Positions 16,961 through 26,007 of a stretch of DNA of 64,000 bases are shown piece after piece. Within the stretch, counting starts at the first letter, position 1. Every line of letters begins with the position of its first letter. Under the pieces are notes generated by a model, which made no database searches, was not told the origin of the DNA, and saw nothing but the letters and a program-made list of their open reading frames with translations. Both the position numbers and the translations under genes were made by a program. Source of the stretch: Symbiodinium natans (lineage: Eukaryota > Sar > Dinophyceae > Suessiales > Symbiodiniaceae); NCBI GenBank assembly GCA_905221605.1, contig CAJNDS010002135.1, positions 1,445,236 to 1,509,235 of the forward strand, written 5' to 3'.

Positions 16961-19639
16961 ATGGCGACCAACTGGTTACGGACTGGGGTGGCATCATCAA
17001 GCTCCAATGTGGGCGACCAAGGTGATGGTGGTGTCAAAAGGTCTGCAACGGGTGAAAAAGTCGTTCCCAATGAGGAAGCTCTGGTTGATGTTGGTGGTAT
17101 GCGTGGCGAAGAGAAGCCGGTGGTGGAAGGACTGGAAGACCAGATGGAAGCAGTTTTGCTGCGCCTTCTGAGCAAACATGGGCATCTTCTTCGAGCTGCG
17201 GAATCTGCTGAATCAACGGGAGCGCCAACAACAAGCTCCTCTACGTCAAAGATGGTGGAGCAAGGGTGCCAGACAGAACTGGTTGGGGATGTTATCCCTG
17301 TTTCCAAGCGAGCTCGCAACAAGGTGAGTTTCGCGGCTGAAAGTGGTGATCTGTTGACAGGTGAAGTGGAAGAAACTGCGCCTGTTGCTGCGACAAAAAG
17401 CAGTATCCTCGTTGTTGGGGACGCAGAAGGAGTCGTTCCTGTTGCTATGGTGATGAGCGAAGGAGAAATCCTGGAATTGGAGGCAGCAAGAATACAGCAA
17501 GAGTCAGACGAGGACTTATACGCTGGTGGTGGAGGCAAAGCGTCTCAGGCTGCTGACCTTCCAATCGTCGACTGCGATGGGAAGACATGGGAACGCCATT
17601 TTCACGAGGATGGGAGAGAATATTTTTACTGCTTGGACACTGGTGATACCCAATGGGTGTTGCCTAAGAAGACTGGAATGGCTGGAAATAGCGAGGGGCC
17701 AGGTGTTGGAATGGGCATTGTCCCTGTGGAAGATGAGCCAACGCTGGGTGCTACCTCGTCTCCATCATCTACTGAGTCTTCTAGGGCACAGCAGGGTAGC
17801 ATGGAAAGTGTGAACAGCGGTGTAAATAGTGTAAGTGAAAAGGATTTTTCCTCTACTATCGGGGATAGCGGTCCTAGGGGTGGTGGTGACGCCCCGACCT
17901 CGGGTTCTCCTGATGAAGAGGGGATTTCTGGAAACCGAGCAGACATCGCTGAAGCTCAACATCTGGATCGGGAAGAAATGGGGATGCTTTCTGAGGGTGT
18001 GGCAGCGGTGGAATCGGTGGGTCCAGAAGAAAAAATGCCCAATGTGGAGATCGGAATTGTGTCGGCTACAGAAGAGCGAGTGGTGGATGTGGTGCCTGTC
18101 GTTCAGGAAGATGGCCCTGGAGATTTGGATGACGAAGAGAAAAAGTTGTGCATTACGACTGAGGAGGTCTCTTCGTTTGGTGCCGAGAAATCTGCCATTC
18201 AAAGGGAAAAGGAAACTTCTGAAACTGCTGGAGACACGGTTGATAAGAAAGATGAGGCCTGGAGCGCCAATGAAGCGCGGGTCGATGCGCCAGATAGTAC
18301 CTGGAGTGCGAATGAGGCACGGGTTGAGGTGCATATGGTGGTACGTTCCACGGGCGACTGCAACAATGGGGCGCAGGTCTCCGCAGCAGCTGATGATGGA
18401 GGTTCACAGGTGGACGCACTGGTGCAACCTGAAATTAGCCGCGAGGAACGAAATGACAAGGACTACACCGGAGCCAATGAGGCAGCTGTGGTCAATGATG
18501 GTGGCAATTCTCCTTTGGAAACCATGGAACCAAAGGAGCCTGCGGTGGAAGAAAGTGTGCCTGCCGTGGATGATCAACTCAATCGCCCTGCAGCGGAAGA
18601 AAATTTGCCTGCTGCAGAAGGTGTGACAAAGGACACCAATGAAGGGTCCACTCCCATGAAGGGAGAAGCGTTGCCGTCTGGAAGTTCACCGGAAGTCGAC
18701 ACCGAGCGAACTGAAGCAGATGAGGCAAAGCCTTTGGCAGAGAAAAAGGGAAGTCCTGAAATCCAAGAGCACAAAAAAGATGAGCTTGTGGGACTCGTGG
18801 AACAGGACGAGCAGTGTGACCCAAAGGTGAAGACAAAGGATGCGCCAGGAGCCGATGATACAGAGATGGTTTCTGAAGAGCATGCAAACAGAGTGCCCCG
18901 AGCGGGAGCCTTGGAATCACCTGGGACACATTGCTATGAAGAGGGAGATAAGATCACTGGTTTAGTGCGCTGCATCAATGGGTATGGAGCTTTTTTGGAC
19001 TATGGTGATCTAAATGTATTGATTCCTGCAGAAGGGAACAATGTACATCAGTTCCAATTTGGTGATACTGTCAATGGAACAGTGAAACGAGTGGAAGATG
19101 ATGGTACCATAATCTTGGACACCTTTCTGGTTTTGGAAGAGAACGAGGAGGATTCCTCGCCAAAGCTGCGCAAATGGAAGGACAGCGGCTGGGGTACATG
19201 GTGGACAGGCTCATGGCAGACTGGTCAATGGTACAAAGGTTCTGATGGTCAATGGGACTGGAAGTCAGAGGAACCGCAGTCTCGTGAGTGGTTCGCCGAG
19301 TCAAAGGCATCCTCGAGGGAACAAGAGGAGGCGGAGCAGAAACAGCTCTATGGAGAGAAGATCTGTCGAAATCTCCTGGAAGATGAAACAATTGATAAGG
19401 ACTATGTGGGCAAAATCACTGGGATGTTGCTGAGTCGTTCAATGGACGTGATTGTGGAGTGTATTGCAGATCATGCATTCCTGAATAATGAGGCTCGGAG
19501 TGCATACAACATCTTGCTAAGTGATGGTTGGAAGCCTGAGGAGAAAGAACGTGTCGGTGTGGAAGAAACAACCACTTTTTCTCGGAAGCAGTACCACGAC
19601 GCGCTCTACCAACTGGCACGCAAGGAAAAGAAGATTTAG
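16961..19639 (+). CDS. Gag-like ORF1: WW, S1-like and MLLE domains (892 aa)
   Basis: The first long frame of the retrotransposon; its ATG (16961, context GCCATGG) lies 65 bases past the LTR. Residues 210-235 form a WW domain (W210, YFYC core, W232, P235). Residues ~240-650 are acidic and probably disordered. Residues ~657-727 match an S1/OB fold (GDKITGLVRCINGYGAFLDY). Then comes a tryptophan-rich patch (~743-775). Residues ~793-853 look like a PABC/MLLE domain with KITGMLL at 818-824. Known: WW binds proline motifs, S1 binds RNA, and MLLE of poly(A)-binding protein binds PAM2 peptides. Inference: an RNA-packaging or translation-interacting Gag. The last residues, KQYHDALYQLARKEKK, look like the first helix of a second MLLE domain, cut by the stop. 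No protease motif is seen. Confidence 0.8.
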   Translation: MATNWLRTGVASSSSNVGDQGDGGVKRSATGEKVVPNEEALVDVGGMRGEEKPVVEGLEDQMEAVLLRLLSKHGHLLRAAESAESTGAPTTSSSTSKMVEQGCQTELVGDVIPVSKRARNKVSFAAESGDLLTGEVEETAPVAATKSSILVVGDAEGVVPVAMVMSEGEILELEAARIQQESDEDLYAGGGGKASQAADLPIVDCDGKTWERHFHEDGREYFYCLDTGDTQWVLPKKTGMAGNSEGPGVGMGIVPVEDEPTLGATSSPSSTESSRAQQGSMESVNSGVNSVSEKDFSSTIGDSGPRGGGDAPTSGSPDEEGISGNRADIAEAQHLDREEMGMLSEGVAAVESVGPEEKMPNVEIGIVSATEERVVDVVPVVQEDGPGDLDDEEKKLCITTEEVSSFGAEKSAIQREKETSETAGDTVDKKDEAWSANEARVDAPDSTWSANEARVEVHMVVRSTGDCNNGAQVSAAADDGGSQVDALVQPEISREERNDKDYTGANEAAVVNDGGNSPLETMEPKEPAVEESVPAVDDQLNRPAAEENLPAAEGVTKDTNEGSTPMKGEALPSGSSPEVDTERTEADEAKPLAEKKGSPEIQEHKKDELVGLVEQDEQCDPKVKTKDAPGADDTEMVSEEHANRVPRAGALESPGTHCYEEGDKITGLVRCINGYGAFLDYGDLNVLIPAEGNNVHQFQFGDTVNGTVKRVEDDGTIILDTFLVLEENEEDSSPKLRKWKDSGWGTWWTGSWQTGQWYKGSDGQWDWKSEEPQSREWFAESKASSREQEEAEQKQLYGEKICRNLLEDETIDKDYVGKITGMLLSRSMDVIVECIADHAFLNNEARSAYNILLSDGWKPEEKERVGVEETTTFSRKQYHDALYQLARKEKKI

Positions 19640-22600
19640 TGGACCAGTTGTGGGTGAAGCGGTGGCAATGTTGCTGAGCAAGGGAAAAGATGAGCTTTGG
19701 AACGAGCTGTGGTTGGACACCAAGCGATTTCTGCAAGAGCTTGACGGTGCAGTCGAGGAGATGAGCAAGAGGGAAAACAGGCCGATAGAGACCTATATGG
19801 ATCCCGATCAGTACAAAAAGGCTCACACGACTCCGAAAACTGTGTCACTTGGATACAGTAAGCTGTGCAGGTTCTTCAATCAAGGGAGGTGTCGAAATGG
19901 AGATGGGTGTTCCTATGAACATCGTCGCTACGGTGAAGGGTGGCCTGAAGGAGAGCCAACTGAGCCAAAGAACAGCCAAAAAACTGGTGACGAGGATGGG
20001 GACATCGGTGGCCCTCCAACTGATGAAGGTACAGTGGATGAGGTGCAGCAGGAGCGGGAGGATTCGGCCTTCCGAGCCCAGTACAACTATGGCAAAGGGA
20101 CATCAAAAGGTGAGCCTACGCTGGGTGAAACGAAGAAACGGCTGTGTCTGTATTACAACCAAAGTGGTTGTAAATATGGGACTGCGTGCAGGTTTCTCCA
20201 CGACGATGACGTGGCATTGGAAGGGACTTGGGAGCCTGGCAAATCTTGGGACAATGCTTCCAGAAGGGCAATAAGGGACGCGGGGTTCCACCAGTGCTGT
20301 TTCGACTACTATCTCAAAGGGAGATGTCGTGTACGATTTGGCTGCAAGTATTCTCACGAAGAGATGTCTGAGGACCGGCTGGCCCAGTTGAAGCATTTGG
20401 TGAATGTGGCAAACCATGTGTCCTTTCAAAGGGCAAAGGGATTGGAGATTCCTGATAGGAACGCTTTTCAACCACCAGTAAGTGGGGGAGCAGAATCTTC
20501 GTCCTCCTCAGCACCAAAAGCGCTGCAGATGACCAATGTGTCACAAAAAGATGGTGAAAAGGGTATTCTGGATGAAGAAGAGGCTGACGAACAAAAGAAT
20601 TCGGTGGCTGCGTCTACTAGCACTCAGCTTCACAATCCAGAGGAGCCAATTGAAAATTGGATGGCTCGCAACCAACACCTGTGGGTGTATACCCCTCATG
20701 TAAGTGAGGTGATGATTACCCTTGGTGTGACCAATGTGTCGGACTTGCAAGAGTTCATCTTTGTGGAAGATTTGGTTGACAAAGGGATCAACAAGGTGAC
20801 CGCATGCAAAATTCTGCAATTGGTGGGTGAGGTCCGATATCGACCGGGAGGACCGGAAAAGGCAGTTCCTTCTGATGCATCTGTACGGGTACAACAATCT
20901 TCTGGGAACAAAGGGACTGGAAGAGCGGCGGTGCGAACCCTCACTCAGGTGCGTGAAGCTGAAGACTCCGGTGCAAAAACGATGCCGAGAGGCTCCTATC
21001 GGGAGCTTTTTGATAAGGTCAAGTACCGTGACGCTTGGACGCTTGCGCAGAGGTCTCCGCTGTGTGTACAGAAGCTGAAGTTGGTGGGAGTTGGAATGCC
21101 ACCGGTGAATCCACCAACAAAAAAGTATCGGTCAAGATCAAACCCTGTGAAAAGGGGAAGGCCCTTGCTGGACAAAAAACAGGTGCGACAGGTGCCACGC
21201 TCTCGCTCACAGCGACGAGCGCAACCGGCGGAAGTGGTGGAGAAACCAAAACCACTGGAACTGAAGCCTCGTGGTGGGTTGTCGTATCGGTTCAGCAGAG
21301 CGTGGGCAGATGTGGTGGACGATGATGATCAGGCGGAGGCTTTGGTTTCTTATGCCGCTTCCTCAAGCGATTCAAGCGAGGAAGAGACCAATGCTGTGCA
21401 CCGCATGCGGGAAATCCTTTTGCAAGAAAGGGATTCACAGAGAACTGCGATTCGTGGCAATGTTCCGATGGGTGGTTCTTCCGGCCCCAATGCCGGGCAG
21501 AAAAAATCGGTTCACCTTGGCAAAGAACGCGACAAAGCGTCGCGGGGGGAGACCCGCCAAGAAGTGACTTCTCAAGTTTTTTCGCTACCACAACCTTCTC
21601 GTCGAACTGAACAGTCTCAAAAAAGAGCAAGGGATGGCTCAGTTATGGTTGGTTCGCTGGCGGTGGGCTCCACGGATGAGGTTTTACCTGGGCAAGGTGT
21701 TGCTGGACAGGTGAATGGATCTGAAAGCGCTCAAGTTCTTCCTGGGCATGAAGTGGCTGGACAGGAGACGGCGCTGGAAGGAGCAGTGCAAATTCCCGGC
21801 GAGGAGACTGACCAAAATGAAGGAGAAGGTGGGAGCAATGATCTCCGTGGTGATGATGCGAAGAATTTGGACGGTGGTTTGGTGAGGAGTGACCTTCAGC
21901 AATTGCTGGTTAAAGGCCTTCTGAATCGGATTTATTGGAAGGTGGCAGTTGGCAAGTTGCCGGTCGGGCAAAGAGACTGCCAAAAAGGGTCCAATAAGAT
22001 GGATCGAAATTTGGTTATTAGCATGTCATCCGAGGGTGCGAGCGAACAGGATGAGAACCTGGCACTGGAGGACGATGCTGATCAGTCAATGGGTGACGGT
22101 GCGATGGTAGTTCTGGTGTATGATCCAAGGACGCTGATTCAGTCGCCAACAACTGATTGGGTTATGCGTCGCGGTCTGACCGATCGTTCCATCTGGCCAG
22201 CAATGGCGTACACAGCACAGAGAATATGTGCTGAAATGGTTCAAGTGGATGAACTGAACGCCCAGTTGAATACTGGGAGACTCCTTTTTGAAAGGAGAGA
22301 TCAAGGATATTATTGTGATTTGCATCATTCGTTCCATGACAATCCGTGCTTGCCGGTGGTGGGAAATTATCCTCTTTCGGTGATGGGTACACTGCTTTCT
22401 CCTGGCCTGGAAAAGGAATTCAGGGATACTGGAAAGTTTGGAACTGCTATGGAGGCAATAGCCTATGATTGGAGTCGCAGTCCAGGCATGGAAGTTCATG
22501 TGGAACTTATGGCAAGGGTAGCCAATCTGGTCGCTCCATTCCTTAAACTTGGTGGCCAAGGAACAGTGGTGAATTCTGAGTTTCTCTGGCAGCACGGGAG

Positions 22601-24779
22601 GGACCAAATGATGGAGTTCCTCCAGGCAGTGACTTGCGCTGATCAATTGGAAGTTCTCTGGAGAAGAATGGACGACGATGCTGATGAAGAAGTGGATCCT
22701 ACAGGAATGGTGCTGGAGATTCCCGATCAACAAGATGCGGTACTAGATCAAGGGAACAATGAATCCCTTATTCCCATTGAAGATGTTGGAGGTGAGACAC
22801 TTGGTGACACTGGAAGGGATGGCAAAGCGCCAGAAGTCTCTCCAGAAGAGGAGACATCCAGTGGGTCGTCAAGACTGGCGGGCACAAGGATTTTCTTGTG
22901 GTCAGTGTACTCTCGTGTTGCTTCCAACTTCTCTACGCAGGACCGCACTACTGGGAAGATCTTTGACAGCACAAAAGGTTATCCTGGTGAAGGACCAAAC
23001 AATGGTGACAATCCTTCCTCTAAGAGGAACTTACCCTGGATTTCTGAAGACTACCTCGACGAAGTGGTGTCAAAAAAGATGGAAAGGTCTTCAGATATGG
23101 ATGGGCTGGAGGGGTCTGTTCCGGGAGGTGAGGGATCGTTGGAAAAGGTAGAGGTGGAAAATGTTACTGCCTCTAAAATTCTTATGGCTCTTTGGAAAAA
23201 GGGATCTAGAGCTGGGTATAGGAGGTTGTGTCGTTTGAACGTATCTGGATGCAAGGTTGGAACAATGAAGCGTCCAATGAAGATCGGCACTAGGAAAGCC
23301 CTCATGAAGAAGTTCAATGTTTTTGGATCGTCTCAGCATGGCTCAGGAGTTGGCGGAAAACCAATCATGAAGGTGGTAGGACCAAGGCCAGGTTTTCCAG
23401 CTGTACTCCAAGCACCAACTACTGATAGCACGTCGGGTGAAGGGAGCAGTCCCCAGGTACATGGCAATGTTCATGTAGAGCACAATCGCCCTATGGACCG
23501 GTATGAGGCAGAGCGCTTGGAGAAGAGGAAGAAAGGCTTCTGCTATTGGTTCAGCAAAGGGAAAGATCGCTGCAAATTTGGTGAAGACTGTAAATTCATC
23601 CATTCAGAAGATGATGTGGTGCTACATTCATATTGGTGCAAATACTATGTGGCAGGGAGAGACTGTTTCGCTGGAAAGGATTGTGCGTTCTCGCATGATG
23701 CAACTGGTGTGAGGTGCATCCAGTTTGCTCGGTCTGGGAAGTGTCGTTATGGTGACAGGTGTGTCTTCGAGCATGGTGTTCCGCTGGATGAACAGAGGCC
23801 AAGGTCTCCAAGGACGCCCCCAAGGGATGGTCCACGGAGAAGTTCTGGTGCAAATGGTGGAGAAAAGGAGATCTCTCCTGAACAGTTCGATGATGGTGAG
23901 GAGTATTCCATGACCTATGACGATGACACCAAAATGTCGGAACTGTTGATGGAAGCGATTTCAATTCTTTCGAATGGTAAACCAGACTTGGCTCGAGCAG
24001 AAGCGGACCCACTGTTCAAACTCCTGAAGTTCAAGGGAGACGCTGACCAGATGGATAGAGAATGGGTTTCGTGGACCGACGAGATGTTGTCCGTGCTGGA
24101 ACTTCACGAAGTAGTGAAGTCGTATGACGTTTCGCTCGAGGAGGTGGAAGAATGGGTCAATGACCTGAGGATATGGTTCGAGCGAGCCAACTTGGAAGAA
24201 GAAAAAGATCCCAAAAGGGGCAAGAAGAGGTCCCTGGAAAGGGAGTCCAGCAAAGATATTCCTGCCGAGAAGGAGGTGGTTGAGACTTCTGAGACGGAAG
24301 TTATCGTTGAGGAGGAGGCAAAAAAGGTTAAAAAGAAGAGGAAACCTGTGGTTATCGAAGATCCTTATACCCTCCTGGTTCCAAAGCCGAAGAAGATGCC
24401 GGCGACCATTGAGAAGAGTGGATCATCAACCAATGCGGCGGTTTCTGCAGGGGAAAAAGCCTCGAGAATGCGCGCAAAGTCAATCGTCGGTGGAAAGGCG
24501 AAGAAGAAGGAGAAAAGTCAGAGTCCCAAAAAGGGAGAAGTGGTGGTGGTGAAAGGTCCTGAAGAAAAGGATCGTCCTCCTGATGTGGATGAGCAAGCGT
24601 CGGCAGCTGTGAGTGCAGAGCTGGGTCAACCTTGCCAAGCGATTGAGGACGCGAAAAGAGAAGGACTGGTATCCTCAATTCAAAGGGGCGTACAGGATCC
24701 TGTTCTTACAGTTTCAGACCTGGAGTATATTCTGCTGCAACTTCACCTCAAGATTGCCAACAATCGGAAAAAGAAGTGA
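19521..24779 (+). CDS. ORF2: MLLE remainder, six CCCH zinc fingers, Lys-rich tail
   Basis: Open in the +1 frame relative to ORF1, overlapping it by 119 bp. Real translation probably enters at 19638 after a frameshift, giving 1,713 residues and a fusion of about 2,605. It opens with the rest of an MLLE-like domain (GEAVAMLLSKGKDELWNELW). Residue numbers below count from 19521. CCCH fingers of pattern C-x7-9-C-x5-C-x3-H begin at cysteines ~116, 209, 260, 1341, 1373 and 1399, so three lie near each end. Residues ~388-438 resemble a SAM-type helical bundle. The ~880-1090 region is globular-looking but unrecognised. The tail holds KKVKKKRKP (~1603) and further basic clusters, a likely nuclear-localisation signal. 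CCCH fingers usually bind single-stranded RNA. No reverse transcriptase, RNase H or integrase signature is present. Confidence 0.75.
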   Translation: MMVGSLRRKNVSVWKKQPLFLGSSTTTRSTNWHARKRRFSGPVVGEAVAMLLSKGKDELWNELWLDTKRFLQELDGAVEEMSKRENRPIETYMDPDQYKKAHTTPKTVSLGYSKLCRFFNQGRCRNGDGCSYEHRRYGEGWPEGEPTEPKNSQKTGDEDGDIGGPPTDEGTVDEVQQEREDSAFRAQYNYGKGTSKGEPTLGETKKRLCLYYNQSGCKYGTACRFLHDDDVALEGTWEPGKSWDNASRRAIRDAGFHQCCFDYYLKGRCRVRFGCKYSHEEMSEDRLAQLKHLVNVANHVSFQRAKGLEIPDRNAFQPPVSGGAESSSSSAPKALQMTNVSQKDGEKGILDEEEADEQKNSVAASTSTQLHNPEEPIENWMARNQHLWVYTPHVSEVMITLGVTNVSDLQEFIFVEDLVDKGINKVTACKILQLVGEVRYRPGGPEKAVPSDASVRVQQSSGNKGTGRAAVRTLTQVREAEDSGAKTMPRGSYRELFDKVKYRDAWTLAQRSPLCVQKLKLVGVGMPPVNPPTKKYRSRSNPVKRGRPLLDKKQVRQVPRSRSQRRAQPAEVVEKPKPLELKPRGGLSYRFSRAWADVVDDDDQAEALVSYAASSSDSSEEETNAVHRMREILLQERDSQRTAIRGNVPMGGSSGPNAGQKKSVHLGKERDKASRGETRQEVTSQVFSLPQPSRRTEQSQKRARDGSVMVGSLAVGSTDEVLPGQGVAGQVNGSESAQVLPGHEVAGQETALEGAVQIPGEETDQNEGEGGSNDLRGDDAKNLDGGLVRSDLQQLLVKGLLNRIYWKVAVGKLPVGQRDCQKGSNKMDRNLVISMSSEGASEQDENLALEDDADQSMGDGAMVVLVYDPRTLIQSPTTDWVMRRGLTDRSIWPAMAYTAQRICAEMVQVDELNAQLNTGRLLFERRDQGYYCDLHHSFHDNPCLPVVGNYPLSVMGTLLSPGLEKEFRDTGKFGTAMEAIAYDWSRSPGMEVHVELMARVANLVAPFLKLGGQGTVVNSEFLWQHGRDQMMEFLQAVTCADQLEVLWRRMDDDADEEVDPTGMVLEIPDQQDAVLDQGNNESLIPIEDVGGETLGDTGRDGKAPEVSPEEETSSGSSRLAGTRIFLWSVYSRVASNFSTQDRTTGKIFDSTKGYPGEGPNNGDNPSSKRNLPWISEDYLDEVVSKKMERSSDMDGLEGSVPGGEGSLEKVEVENVTASKILMALWKKGSRAGYRRLCRLNVSGCKVGTMKRPMKIGTRKALMKKFNVFGSSQHGSGVGGKPIMKVVGPRPGFPAVLQAPTTDSTSGEGSSPQVHGNVHVEHNRPMDRYEAERLEKRKKGFCYWFSKGKDRCKFGEDCKFIHSEDDVVLHSYWCKYYVAGRDCFAGKDCAFSHDATGVRCIQFARSGKCRYGDRCVFEHGVPLDEQRPRSPRTPPRDGPRRSSGANGGEKEISPEQFDDGEEYSMTYDDDTKMSELLMEAISILSNGKPDLARAEADPLFKLLKFKGDADQMDREWVSWTDEMLSVLELHEVVKSYDVSLEEVEEWVNDLRIWFERANLEEEKDPKRGKKRSLERESSKDIPAEKEVVETSETEVIVEEEAKKVKKKRKPVVIEDPYTLLVPKPKKMPATIEKSGSSTNAAVSAGEKASRMRAKSIVGGKAKKKEKSQSPKKGEVVVVKGPEEKDRPPDVDEQASAAVSAELGQPCQAIEDAKREGLVSSIQRGVQDPVLTVSDLEYILLQLHLKIANNRKKK
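19634..19640 (+). other. candidate +1 frameshift site AUU-UAG-U
   Basis: ORF1 ends AAG-AAG-ATT-TAG. Slipping one base forward (ATT to TTT) skips the stop and continues as AGT-GGA in ORF2. A sense codon that can re-pair one base downstream, followed by a slow stop codon, is the architecture of known +1 sites (CUU-UGA in bacterial prfB; Ty1 also uses +1 shifting). The split falls inside an MLLE-like fold, so joining restores a domain. A one-base deletion in this copy or a sequencing error would look the same. Confidence 0.5.
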
Positions 24780-25142
24780 TTGGATGGTATGGATGAAGGG
24801 ATGGTTTTTCTCTTTCTGGAGACAGGTGCGCTGGAACAGCCAATGTGCTGACAAATGTGGTGGTTACTATTAAGGGTATGGAAATCCCTGATAGTAGAAG
24901 TCAGTAGCTTTTCGCGTAGCGAAGACCACGGTTTGTGGTGAAGAAGGCCAAGGAGTCTTCAGTGATGAGAGGATCATGGTGACAAGATTCTCTATGGTTA
25001 GTGGATTTGGCCAATGAGCTATAATTTCGTCCTGGTAGACGTTAAACCATATTGTGCATGTCAAGCAGCAGGCTACTGCCCTAATGGCAGTTTTTGGCCA
25101 AAGAATCTGCACCTCCAATGTGTCCTAGGAAATCCTAGGACA
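24780..25142 (+). other. 3' untranslated part of the retrotransposon
   Basis: About 360 bp between the ORF2 stop and the purine tract, with short frames only. There is no remnant of polymerase genes. A TCCTAGGAAATCCTAGGA inverted repeat sits at 25123-25140, just before the purine tract. Confidence 0.6.
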
Positions 25143-25149
25143 GGGGGAG
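25143..25149 (+). promoter_or_regulatory. polypurine tract
   Basis: GGGGGAG lies immediately before the 3' LTR (AGGACAGGGGGAG if the flanking bases are counted), the expected position for plus-strand DNA priming. Confidence 0.7.
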
Positions 25150-25373
25150 TGCGGAGCTGCAACTGGTATTGTAGAAAGAAGTTAGTGTTGGAAGTTGAAA
25201 GGGTTAATAAACCCGGAAATCATTTTTATGGCTCAAGACTGGGCCATGTGCCTGGTAGTAAAAGGTGAGTGCCCTGTGGTTTGGGTTTGTTGTGTGGTTG
25301 ATCCAGGGAAATCAAGGGATTCTGTTGGGGTTGACCTTTTCGGTTTCTCGTCCCCCTTCGGGTTCCCCCCGTA
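25150..25373 (+). repeat. 3' long terminal repeat
   Basis: 224 bp, differing from the 5' LTR by one substitution (AAATCATTTTT for AAACCATTTTT) and one extra C (GACCTTTTCGG). It ends TTCCCCCCGTA and is followed directly by CCCTAAACCC. Confidence 0.9.
25213..25237 (+). promoter_or_regulatory. spliced-leader-like sequence in 3' LTR
   Basis: Same position and blocks as in the 5' LTR, with CATTTTT in place of CCATTTTT. Confidence 0.4.
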
Positions 25374-25378
25374 CCCTA
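25374..25378. repeat. right target-site duplication CCCTA
   Basis: Matches 16668-16672 and is the start of a CCCTAAACCCTAAACCCT remnant, so the element landed within a telomere repeat. Confidence 0.75.
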
Positions 25379-25865
25379 AACCCTAAACCCTCAAGATAAA
25401 ATAAGTAGTAATTGTATGTGGTATCATTCTGAATTTCCAAAGTTATTTGTCTAAACAGCTGACAAGCTGAGTTTAAGCAAATTAAGCCATAATTCTCAAT
25501 TTACTTAAACCCTCCACACCCCCCCCCCCTCTGCCCCGCGCCCCCGTCACCCCTCAAAATGAAAATCAGAGTTCCAAAACAAAACTTTCGGTCAAAACTT
25601 TCGGTCAAAACTTTCGGTCAAAACGTTTCGGTCAAAACTTATTGGGACCAAAACCCTATACAACTTCTATAAACCCTAAACCCTAAACCCTAAACCCTAA
25701 ACCCTAAACCCTAAACCCTAAACCCTAAACCCAAACCCCAACCGCACACAGGGGGGCCCAAACCACAGGGGGACGGGGCGGGGAAAGAATTTGGGGGGGG
25801 GCCATGGGGGGGGGAAGGGGACCATGGGTGGGTGGGGGGGGGGGGGGGGGCAGCGACGCTGCACC
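25379..25865. repeat. mixed repeats: ACTTTCGGTCAAA tandem, CCCTAAA array, G-runs
   Basis: A 13-bp ACTTTCGGTCAAA unit repeats about four times at 25580-25640. A CCCTAAA array of about 8 units spans 25671-25731. Next come CCCAAACCACAGGGGG, matching the other side of the retrotransposon, and G-runs up to 14 long near 25840. No gene. Confidence 0.8.
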
Positions 25866-25897
25866 ATATATATATATATATATACATATAATACACG

Positions 25898-25936
<39 letters not shown>

Positions 25937-26007
25937 GTATACGTATACATATACATATATATATATATATATGTACATTCATATTATATATATATATATA
26001 TGTATTT
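25866..26007. repeat. TA / CATATA microsatellite
   Basis: (TA)n and (CATATA)n tracts, preceded by a G-run and ACC, as at the 6437 boundary motif but without its GAGCAGCCTTT part. Tyr/Ile/Thr peptide frames are artefacts. Confidence 0.95.

Larger units (their letters stand above)
16673..25373 (+). mobile_element. non-autonomous copia-type LTR retrotransposon, apparently complete
   Basis: An 8.7-kb element with ~223-bp direct terminal repeats differing by about one substitution and one indel. It has CCCTA duplications on both flanks, a primer-binding site right after the 5' LTR, a purine tract right before the 3' LTR, and two long overlapping plus-strand frames filling the interior. Known family logic: LTRs, primer site, polypurine tract and short target duplication define LTR retrotransposons, and a primer site matching the initiator-tRNA anticodon arm is typical of copia. 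No protease, integrase, reverse transcriptase or RNase H motif is visible, so it presumably borrows enzymes from an autonomous relative. Near-identical LTRs imply recent insertion. Confidence 0.85.

Noticed and set aside
16756-17538. 260-codon minus-strand frame opposite the start of ORF1
   Set aside because: Shadow of the Gag-like coding strand; Ser/Thr/Pro-rich composition mirrors its codon bias and it crosses the LTR boundary.
19521-24779. Reverse transcriptase, integrase or RNase H in ORF2
   Set aside because: I looked for YxDD-type, HHCC/DDE and RNase H signatures and saw none; the cysteine/histidine clusters are all CCCH fingers.
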